64,000 nt of DNA, from the NCBI GenBank assembly GCA_040954595.2, contig CM082578.2:16740001-16804000 (forward strand). The letters run 5' to 3'. Position 1 is the stretch's first letter. Every line of letters begins with the position of its first letter. This document shows, in pieces, positions 39,201-51,200 of the stretch. A program made the position numbers and the translations under genes. The stretch comes from Balanoglossus misakiensis. Lineage: Eukaryota > Hemichordata. Below the pieces are notes generated by a model. The model saw nothing but the letters and a program-made list of their open reading frames with translations. It did no database searches and was not told where the DNA came from.

Positions 39201-42200
39201 ATCCCTCCCAATTGTATTGATGTTTTTCAGGGTCAATTGTTGCCATGAAAAGCTGCCATTGTTACGACTCAGTCATTCTGCTTACCGGATCGCTTATAGC
39301 AATTGTTGAATGAGGCATACACCTCTGCCTATATCCCTCCTCTTATTTTTAAAATTTATGTAGTGCTCTTTACCTTTTTGCAGTGACTGTTTACTCTTTC
39401 TATGGATACCATGAAATTTGTTGTTTTCATGCCATTGAAAATTTTCTGATCCCTCGCCCATGTGCACATGTGTTCCAGCCTTCACCCCTTTTCCCTCAAC
39501 ATGGTTTCACCTATGCCATTGAAAGCATTTGGGTCAAACCAAAGTACAATAAAGACACGGAAAAATGCTTCTGAAGTCAATCAATAATGAATTGATTGAC
39601 TTTGTGAGATAAATGACAAAGTATACATCCGATTCTTGTATTGATTTCTAAATTATTCATGATAGGAAAACTAACAAAAGAACCAGACATTTTATGATTA
39701 TTAGCCAAATAACAGATGCAATGTTTCCCCATCCATCTTATTAATACTGTTAAACTAAATGACGCTCGGTAATTTGGGGTTCTTTTATTAAGCAATATTA
39801 TGCACATGCTTTGGTTGTGACTGTTGAATAGGCCATTAGTAGATCACTAATTAATGTTATGAAGTTTGTGAGAAATTAAAATTGCCCTCATCTGGTATCT
39901 GTATGAAGCCTAAGATACTGGTGTGAGGGCTGATGTTTGCATCTGATCCATTCAGCATGCATACAGGCCTGGTGTCTAAATCTAACATGATTCCTGCATC
40001 TGACACTGGCCATAAAAGTTTCCAGTTTAAAATTTAGATATATGAGATATTGACAAGCAATATTCAATCATATTCCAAGCAGTAAAATTCTAATACATGG
40101 CAAATTTCAAATAGTATGAAAAACTGACAAATGATTTTAAACTGTCTTTCTCTCATCTATTTCACATGTATGTGTCTAGATCATCGTGGGGATAAAATTG
40201 AATATTATCGGTTTGTACTGAGACATCACAATTTGTTGTGATAGAGTGTTGTCGACTTTGCATTCGGGAGCTTGGTGGGGTAATGATGCCTTCGCTTGGA
40301 GCCAGACGATTTTTCCAGCAGCATTTCTTTTCTCGGAAGGCTTTCCTGAATGCTTCTCTGTACTTGGCACATGTGACGTTGTAAATGAGGGCGTTGACGG
40401 CTGAGTTGAGGAAGAGGAGTATCTTGGCCAGCATCTGCAAGGACTGGTGCTTTTCGGTCATTTTTGAAATGGCCCCAACCGAGTACAGCAGCATCTCGAA
40501 GTAGACGATGTACTCCGGGAAGACGCAGAAGAAAAACACCGACGTGGTCACCACTAAGAGCACGATGACCTGTTTCCTGTCCTGCAGGATGGAGGAGAAG
40601 GTGTTGGTCAAGGCTTGCTCTTCTCTCCGCAGTTTGCAGATGATCATGCTGTAGAGTATAAACACAGTGCACATGGACACCACAAACGCCATGATCTGGC
40701 AAAGCAGGGTGACGGTGAAGAGGACAAGAGACATGGTGATGGAGCAGGCGGTGTAGGGCAGCGACAGCAGTAGCCCCAGCAGCCAGCAGGCCACAACCGA
40801 CGCCCGCACACGGGACCTGGTGTGCAGATAGCGGGCCCGGAACGGGTGACAGATCCCCAGGTACCGTTCGATGCTGACCAGCGCCATGATGAAGAGCGAG
40901 GCGATCTGTGGGATGGAGCTGAAGATGCTGTGGAATAAGCTGACGGCGTTCATGTTGACATCGTCGATGTGGTTCATACAGATCTCTGTGGGGATGCCCG
41001 TCACAAGGAAGAGGGTGTCGGCAATGCAGAGATTCACCAGGTAGATGTTAAGCACGGTCCTCATGGACGGCACTTTAACAGTCACGTACATGAAGGCGCA
41101 GTTGCCCACAAGCCCCACAATCAACACAACTACCAGAATTATGCTGTACACTATGGAAGGCTGCTGCTCTTGTTTCGTTTCATCAGGGTCCTCGCCCTCC
41201 GCACTCCTGTTGCCTTCGTCCGTGTCGTTCCATTCACAGGTGATGTTTTCCAAGATCAACGACATGCTGGATCCCTTCATGTTGGACAACAAATCAATTC
41301 GAGGGGCTCGTTTGACATCAGTCAGCGGATTCAGGGATGCTCTTTTCAGGAGAAATTGTATCAAAGATCACCTGATAGTCCTTCCATACTGACAGCCAAA
41401 ATGCCCTGATTTCCTACGTTTGACAAGTTGCTGTATTTTCGATGTACCAGCGGTGGTCCTGTTCTGATTAATCTTAGGAAACAGTGTGCGCAACCGAAGC
41501 CCATACAAAAAGGCTGACACAAATAGCCAAATATTGTTGATACATGTTAATAATCAACACACGCTTTCCAACTTCTGCAAGATGTCTGATGACATGTAAA
41601 CTTAATTGGAATCTGAGAAAGCCATTAGTGCCGGGTAAGGCATGACAGTATTGATCGATTCTTAATTGACATCGCTAGTGACTCCATGCACCAATCAGCT
41701 CGTGCCTCTCCCTGTCTGCACTGGAATTTAAATGATTACAGGAAGCCAAACTGCAGATGTTGCTTTTTTGGTTAGAGTTTGACTTTTAGAATGTCAGGCA
41801 ACTCTTGAGGGAAATGTTTATTATGGGTCTCTGAACTTTGTTGCTTTTGTGTTTGGGGTGACGAGAAGGACACCTGCCCTTCTATGGAATTTTAGCCAAA
41901 AAATCAGTTAGTGGCATGTACCTAAGAAACTACATGTAGTACATCAAACTTGAAAACTATGGCCATGTCAATCCCCATCATGTAGTTGAGAGTACTTGTC
42001 TGGTAGTGCAAACACCGAAATAAATACTATACATCCTTATTGAAGTATGTTTCATGGGTAATAAGTTTGAAACTTATGAACTTCAAGTCTGTTCAGTATC
42101 AGTCTCTGCACATTGCTTTGCTAAATTGGCCCAGCAGAGGTTATATTTGTCTGTCAAAAATCTCCCTCAAATCTGGTCTCTACCAAAAACAATAACTTGC

Positions 42201-45200
42201 AACAGCACCTCTTACATGTATATTGAGAGTTTCTGAAGAAATACATTGTACTTACCCCTGCTAACTGAGATCCATGCAACTTGGAAGAGCAATAGTGAAG
42301 AACAAAATGGACCAGTCTGAGCCTGTTGGCTCGGATGTTGTGTAGAGCGCCCTCTAGGGGGCACACTAGTATTGCTTTCGTTTATTCCCTTGTGAATGGG
42401 AAAGTGACTATGGCTAAACTTGCTTTGACTTTGTTGATGGTGTCCAGTGTTTGCGACATCCTCTGTCTTTAATGTTTAACGTTTTAATCTTTGCCAGGTT
42501 TTTTCTTTGCCAGGTTTCCAAGACCTCAATTCATGCAAGCAGTAAACAAATATTGTGGGTGATTAAAGTTCGCTGTCTTGAAAGAAGTGTCATGAATGGC
42601 AATTGCTTAGAATCAGTACTGTGACCTTCAGGTCATAGTGACATGTCACATCGGCGTATTGATCGCATGTGCTTAAAGTCTAATAGATTACTTGTTATGT
42701 GATTAAGAATATTTGTGGTTACAAGTGTGGTGTGCAAGCTACCAGAGCTCTGAATTCACTAATTCATGACCATCTGAAATATGGGAGTAATGTTTGGGAC
42801 GCTTATTCTGAGTGAAATTTGTTTAAAGATAGAATAAATCCAGAAATGGTACATTTTTCTTTATTCTGTTATTATTGATTTATATTTGTATAGAGATAGT
42901 TTACTGTTAACCTTTCACCTCGGTTCATTGTACAGTTGGGTACTTAACCTGGTGATTTTTTTGTTATAAATGTACAGTCAAACCTGTCTATAGTGGCCAG
43001 TCAAGGGACTTTACCAAACTGGCCTTTATAGACAGGTGGTCTTTATAGACAGGTTAATTTATACACGTGTAAATTGCACAGGGACTGTAACTAAGTGGTC
43101 ACTATATAGAGGTGGTCACTAACACAGGTTTGACTGTACCGTTATCTCTGGCCTGTAATCCATAATTACCAATTAGTATGTCAAGTGGTTTTCTGTGCCA
43201 TTCCAAATGCAGAGGACGAAAACAACTGCAGTACATGTATTTGCCTTACTTGTGTTCTTATAGACAAGGGAAAATTTCCACATTTCATACATGTATCTTT
43301 TCATTAATGATAATAATACAATGATTCAAAAGTCTCTGTGTGAAGTTAATGGTGTGTTAGTCTCGGCATTGAAATGAACACCTGAGGTGTGCTTCTGATC
43401 AAACGTATCAAACTTGAAAATAAACATACATAGTCTATGTCTGTCATTCTGTGTTTTATACAGCTTTACACAGCTGTTGATCTGGAGAATGATTTGTATG
43501 TCTACCGTCCAAAAGTTCTCAATTCAAATGAATGTTATTAGCTCATCAGCAACCATGATTGGCGGAGTTGTCACGGGTCTCGACGACCGTCTCCTAGTAA
43601 GATTCAGAGTGGCAGGTGTGTCAACGAGAAATACAGATGCTTTGTTCAGAAGATGGACTTATGTATAAACAGTAGAGATACAAAATCAATAGTTTTTGGT
43701 TCATTAGGTCTTGCTTGACGCGCCTGTGTATTAATTTAGACCATCAGAGTTGCTGATATCTTCACCAGGGTGGTAGTGCTCTTGGTTTGTGTGGTGTTGG
43801 GGATGCTTGTCATTGAAGATTCATGATTCTTTGCTGGGTGGCTGCTTTGATACAGAGTCACACGTGGAATGGAAGTTGCTGAACTCTGTGGAAAGATCCC
43901 TGGTCAGTGATTTCATGTCAGTTGTGGACTGTCCCAGGATACTGCAGTGACCTAACATGTGCATGCACCAGTGGAAAACGTGTCACTTTTGACAGCTTTC
44001 CTGTTCATGAAGTTAACTTGGACACTTTCAAAACTTTCCCCCCAAAATGTTGCCTCTGACAGAACAAACCATGTCCACCACAGACATCATGTCGACAGAA
44101 AGTGACAACACTTCAAACTGGGAATCTGGATGTGACATGATGACGGAGCAAGAAGAGAACATCTACTCCTTGTGCATGCTGCTGATTATGTGCCTGGGGT
44201 TAGTGGGGAATGGCATCTTCATGTTTGTGGTGTACAGAGTCAAGTCCATGAGGCGACATCATATCAACTGGTACCTGCTGAACCTTGCTGTTGCAGACTC
44301 CATGTTTCTCATCGTACTTGGCAGCTACGACATTGGCATCCTGCAACGGAATGATGATTTGTCCGGAGGTCTGTCATGCCTGCCAACCTGTCTGGTCTCC
44401 ATTCCGCAGTACACGGCCATGTTCACCGTCACCACGATCAGCATCGAGCGGTACGTAGCCATCTGCAAGCCGCTCGCTGCCCAGAGGACAAGCTCCAGCG
44501 TCCGGGCGCGCAAGTACATCAGCCTGACCTGGCTGTTTGGTGGGCTTTTCACACTGGCCGTGGTCATCCCGTGCCTGTTGAATGTTGGTGGCGTTGCAGC
44601 ACTGCTGGTCATCGTCTTGTTTCAGATGGTGCCGTTTGTCATCACCATGGTCACTGTGACTGTCCTGTACGCGTTTGTCATTCAGCGTGTCCGCAAGCGC
44701 AGCCGTGCCATCAACGTGTCGCAGCACAGCCACCATCCAAACTACAGGGCGAGGGAGACAAAACAGGTAGTGAAGCTCCTCGTGGTGACCACTCTCATTT
44801 TCTTCCTCTTGGTTTTCCCCGACCAAGTGATCTACGGCATACTGGCGCTCGACAGCATTGGTGTGATCAACGTGCCATGCGTCTCGACCAAACAGGCCAT
44901 GTACTACCTTGGCCACTGTCTGCTCATCCTGAATGCGGCCATCAACCCGTACATCTACACTGCAGTCAGCACCCGATATCGACAGGCCTTCAAGTTGGCA
45001 TTCATCAAGTCGTGCCGGTGTTACAAGGGTAAAGCCAACCACAGCACGCAGCTGGAACTGAGTGTGAGCGGTCACAGGGCAAGCAATTACACAGATGTCC
45101 GTCGCGCCTCGGGATACAACAACCAAACAGATGAGGCCTTGTCGCCAAACACCGGTGATTCTGAAAAAGTTGACTGTGGTGGTGTCTCCACAACAGCCCC

Positions 45201-48200
45201 TGTGGAAGCCTGTGGAAGCAGGGAGATGCAACCAGATATGTGCACCTCAGTTGCCACAGCAACAAACAGTGCTGAGAAATGAACATCAGGAGAAGCATCT
45301 TTTCATTTTTCATGTATTATTCATGACATCTTTTGAAGTTGTCACGTAATTCAGTAAAGTGTTGAGTAGTGACATGCAGAAGACGTTTGAGATGAGAATT
45401 TGTCATTGTTGTATCGCCATAGCAATAACTGTATACATGTATTCCATGAATCTAATAGAATTATGACAGGTTTTAATGTGTTCATGAGCTGTTGTCTGTC
45501 TCTATTGATTCTCCTGAGATCCAAGATGATTGTTGTACACCACTTGAAAGAAACACCCTAATTTGCAGAGATATGAATGTCACGAGGTCATCACAAAAAG
45601 CGTACTGATGATCGCTAAAGAAACAAAACAGTTCCTACTTTAATATTTTCAAGCACAGCCATTGGTACAACAGCCTAAACTGATGAGATCTGTCAATCAA
45701 GTTGCCAGACATCATTAATAATTTAATGTCAAGTCAAGATGAGTCTCTATTTATATAAATTATGAATCTGTAGGTGTCCGTTACTTTGAACAGCCCTGTT
45801 TTTCAGTAATACCTTTGCCACACATTCACGGTGACCTAGATATTCTTAACCTAATTGTTTGTTGATATAACAGGTTAAACACAGGTTTTGACCAGTCTTG
45901 CAAAAACTTTTGAAATATTAATGACAATTGCATGGTTTTGATCTGTACCATGCTATCAACATTTTTTGTTTCTTTTCTCCTATCATATTGCATTTTCTAA
46001 AATGACCACCACTTTTTTATGAGATTTTCGAGCTGTATATGCACTCAAGGTCTTTATCAGCCCTTTGGACAATTACAAACAATTAGCGTGTGGCCTTGTA
46101 TACAGCAAGGTGCTCTGATATGAAAATAACGGCTTCAGTTGAACGAGGGAGTTGACTAAATTATGGTGATTAATGTGTATCACTGTTTCCAGGCACAGGC
46201 CTTCCTCCATGACAACACGATGGGCACTGCAGTCAAATACCATGACAACTAATCATGGGCCCAACCATCAGGCAGTAAAACTTGATGGTTTTATGGGCGC
46301 TCTGATCATCCCATTGATAAAAAAAAGATTTTGTCACATCGCGATGCAATTGTATGGCTCAGAATAGGATTGTTAGTGCAGCCGATGACGACAAGGTATA
46401 TCTGACTCTAAACTACATGTACATTTGTAGTGGCTGCCTCCTAAAAATGTGGTCTGACCAAAATTTGTCGGATTTGAACGAGACGGATAATTCGACGATT
46501 GGCGATGGCAGTAACCACGTCAGCCTGATCTACTCTCTGGTCTTGCTTATTCTCCTTGTCTTTGGACTCGTTGTCAACGGGATCTTTGTATTTGTGGTTT
46601 TCAAAGTTCGCTCGATACTGACTCACATCACCTATTTTCTCCTGAATCTGGCCGTGGCCGACAGCCTCTTCATTGCAATCATTGTGCCACTGGAACTGCA
46701 GGCTGTACACAAAACCTACGGTGACGAACCCAGGTCTGTCAACTGTGCTGGTACCTTCTTGATATCCGTCCCGCAGTATACCGGAATGTTCACGATCGCG
46801 GCAATTAGCATCGAGAGATACATAGCCATCTGCCGCTCCCTGAAAGTCCAACGCTGTCATCCAGGAACGAGAGTCAAGAGTTTTATTGCCGCCGCATGGT
46901 TACTAGGAGTGCTGTTCGCCACCATGGTAGTGCTGTCTGTGTGTGTGATCGATGAGGAACTGGAACACTACCTCCTCATGCTTCTCTTTGTGACATTGCC
47001 GTTCGTCATCTCAATGTGCGTTGTTACAGTACTCTACATTCTGATCATCCGTTATCTTAAAAAGAAACTTGCAGCTTTTCAGCCGGATGGCTGCTCTGAC
47101 AGAATGTTTAGAACCAAAGAAACAAAGCAGGTGGTCAAAGTGCTTGGGGTTACTGCTGCTGTTTTCTTTATATTAGTGTTTCCTGATCAGCTTTTGTACT
47201 TCTTTGTGTTGCTGGATGGACTGGGTGCAATATCTGTGGGGGAGACCTACACATTGACTTTGGTTTCGCGTATCTTCCGTTGTCTCCTTGTTCTGAACTC
47301 GGCAATCAATCCGATTATCTACAACAGCATGAGCTCTAAGTACAGACTGGCCTACAAGAAGGCGTTCTCATCATGCTGCCCCCCTTGCAAGAGGCACAAC
47401 TCCATCTGTGTCTCATCCTCACAGAGTGCGGTTCTCAGCGTATCCGGGCAACAGAAGACAAGATGCAGGTCGGTTTTTGATGAGGGTCAGTTCCACGTTA
47501 GACGGGACACAATGGTGTCACCAGTGAACGAGGACGTTGCAGCAGCATCGCCAGTTGGCGAAGGTGCCGCAGCATCAGTAGACAGTGAACTTGATGCAGC
47601 ATCAACAGGTCATGCAGTACCACCAATCTGTGAAAATACTGCTGCATCACATGTCACTGATGATGCTGTAGTGACCCCAATTGATGAAGAAACATGTACA
47701 GGTACTTCGGTGCAGTCAGTTGGGACGGGGAATAATGTGACAGCGTGAATGATTAGAAAGAGTTACATGTATAGGTACATATAACTAGGCACCACCAAAT
47801 GAGAATGCACGTATATGTAGGCACAATTATCAAAAAGGTGATGCCTTCATATCATCAGTAAAAACCAATTCTGAATCTCTCCAAGATACATTGAAATGAT
47901 ACATAATTTGAAACCTGAATACACATATACTTTCACTCTTGACGTCATCATTTATGTGATGTAACGAGTCACAACTTTATAAGTGAGGTTTATTACAACC
48001 TTTTTGTGAAACTTTTAATGCTCTTTAGAAGAACTTTATGTCTACATGTACCCGTTACTTCAAATCTACTCATTGCGTATAAAGTTTGCATCAATGCAAA
48101 CTTTTTTTGAATAAGAATTCGTATGGATGCAAAAAAAGAACCTATTGCGGAACCTATGCTATTATTTACTGAAAATATCTGTGTCACCATGGTTATTGGC

Positions 48201-51200
48201 CATGAAATAGATTCATGAAAATAATTATGTCAATGTTAGTATTGGCCATGATAATATTGGTGTCACCATGGTTACTGGCAATGAAAATATTGATGTCACC
48301 ATGGATATTGAACTTGAAGTGCCGTCCACATCCCAGCTATTGGCACAGTAAACATTCAGGTTATTGGCCATGCAAATAGTGGTTCCATCCTGGTTAAGAT
48401 TCATGTCAAAATCCTAGTTTTTGGCCGTGCATGGGACACTTCATGGTGACACCACTGTTAAATGCTTGGAGAGAACTTCTCAGTGGCAAAGAGTGGAACC
48501 TTAACTTATGAGGAAGCCTTATTTTGTAATCACATTATCTGTACAGAATTTTCTGTCTGATTGTACAATCTCATCCATGAATCAAATAAAAAAAATCTAA
48601 ATATTGATAAGTTATTCTTGGCATCAGAGTTTCTCATGTTTTGCAAGGTACCTTGATGCAGTTACGCTTATAAGTTTGTCTGCAAGAAAGTTGTGTTTTT
48701 TTGTTTAATGTTGGCCTCATGAACTGAATGTTAAGGCATATGCTCGTGTGTTTTGTTCCCATGACTACCATTGTTTGTGTACTCGTGTACTACAAGCACT
48801 CGGTATGATATTGACAGAACATGAGTGTTGTCAGGATATTACTGATTTCAAATTTACGTTTTTTAAATATTACTAGGTAGCCCTGTAGTTTCAGGCTTAC
48901 TTGCTTGCAACTTCTTCAGCAAACACTTCGTTTGTGTCACATGATCAATCACCTGACTCGTCATTTGCATGTTATTGAAGGGTTTACTATAACAGTTCGT
49001 AGATCTACAGTCCAAATTTGTGTTTTATTCACCATTTAACACTTGGTCACCAGTGGTGCTAGCCTTCTGACTTGACACCATACTGTGTTCTATTGTGGAT
49101 GGTTCTACTTAAAATTTAGTGTGCCAAACAAACATAGACAGCAATTAGAATGTTGTGTAGAATGAGATAAGTATCTATGGTAACTGCGCTGATCTAGCCA
49201 TGCTGATCGCTGAAAGATCTGAAGCAATTAATTCATCACATGATCACTAAAGCGCCTCCTGCCAACTTATTACAAATTGATTGCAGAAAACACTCCCCTA
49301 CAAACAAAGTTATCAAAAAGGGATCAATCATTGAGAGACTTCTGAAAACTACCTTATCTCAAGCTGATCAATCACAATTAAACTGATCACCAAAACACAA
49401 ACATTTATTTTTAGATATCAGGACCTGATCAGTCACTGAAATGCTTTCCAATAAATTTGGTTATCACAGAATCTTTCAGGGATTAAAGTACTCCACATGT
49501 ATATTGAGAAGTGATCTCATTGTGGAACTGGAAGTAGGGCATACTGTAAGAGTGTTTTAACAGTATCGACGAAGTTGCAAGTGGTGAAATAAATATACAG
49601 TCTCATGATTAGTAGATTTGTACTCTACAGCTTCAAAAAGGTCGTCACCCTTTCCAATTAGTATTCCAAAACTTATTAATGTTTATTAATGTAACAGTAT
49701 ATGCACTACACTCATAAGAAATCAACTTTAAATGAGACAAAAATAGATACCGCCAAGAGTTTATTAAAGTGTCTTCGCAACCATCAAGGGTGTCTGCAAG
49801 ATTGGTTGAATCTCTTTTGATCTGGCGACGTCCACTACTTAACTCTGCTTTTCATGGAAAACTGTTTTAAAATTCACAGTGCCAAATACAAAATAGTATG
49901 CTACTATTTTCATGTAGAAGAAGATTCCAAAATTGTCACAGTGGGTTATGTTTTACATCCCCTGCGCAAAAATTTTGTACTGGTATCTTCGTTAGATTAT
50001 GACAAGCTACATTAAAATTGTTTTCAATCATGACGCCGTTGTTAATTAAACGGGGGCGGCTACTTAGAAATCAAATATTTTAATTTAATTTAAACTGATG
50101 TAACTACTTAATGACTTGATGTCTTATGAAAAAGGTAGACTATAATTAAAATACACCAGTCGAGACGTTTAGAGGATGTCTTGGATTGCTTATAGCTCAT
50201 CATTTGCTCAGAGATGTAGTCTGGATCAACTTCATGTAGTAGTGTCTTGTAACCTGATGAATATTGGGAAAGTCAATCGTCATGACCTGGCATCACCCAT
50301 TACCGGACTCTACCAGATACCGGTATGTTACCAACTACACAAACAACCACACTGCGGATGATATGGATGAAGGTGACAACTTGCCAAGTCCATCCTATGC
50401 GCTCTCTGTGACATTCCTCGTAGCTCTCCCACTGATACTCATCATCGGTGATATCAGCAACTCGGCATTCTTGTACGTTTGCGTCAAAATACGTAGCATG
50501 CAGACCGTGACGAACATGTACCTTTTCAACTTGGCAATATCTGACCTGGTGTTTCTCACTTTTTCGATCGGGATGGAACTTGCAGGTATTTACGTTGATG
50601 CGGGCGTCCCCTTCTGTGTGTTGTGGTCGGTGTTCAGCTGCATTCCCCTCTTCACATCCATTTTCATGACGGGACTGATCAGCATTGAAAGGTACATCGC
50701 CGTCTGCCATCCACTGAGAGCGCACAGGGCATACCACAAATCCAGAAACCTTCACATCATCATTGCTTCTTGGGTCGTTGCCGCCCTGATCTCTGTCCCC
50801 AACTTTGCCGCTTGTTTCCATGACTCCCAAAGCCTATACTTGCTGAATCTGTTCCTCCAGATGCTACCGTTTGTGATTTCCATGTGCACAGTGGCCGTAA
50901 TGTACACACTTGTCATCATCAGACTTCGTAAAAGAAGAAAAAGAGTTGCTGATAGTAAGAAACACCCGAGGTATCACAGTACCTTCTATCAAGACACGAA
51001 GCAAGTGATACGCCTCCTCATTATCAACTCTGTCGTTTTCTTCCTTCTGGCATTCCCGGACAATCTGTTGTACATCCAGATGGTTCTAGACATGTATGGT
51101 CAGCCCACTTTCATTCCGTGGGACATCTTTCTCGATTTGTACATCGTCTTTCGGATTCTGCTGTTTCTCAACTCGGCGGTGAATCCGTTGATATACAACG

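Noticed and set aside
41281-41364. 28-codon N-terminal extension of receptor A
   Set aside because: The extension begins at a TTG, not ATG. The first ATG in frame is at 41280 and is followed by glycosylation sites as expected for the N-terminus.
43414-43668. 84-codon frame upstream of receptor B
   Set aside because: No membrane-helix pattern beyond one weak segment, no homology and no splice link to receptor B.
44374-45231. 285-codon minus-strand and 218-codon plus-strand frames over receptor B
   Set aside because: Both are alternative-frame shadows of a GC-rich GPCR coding region. The real frame has seven membrane helices and all class A landmarks.
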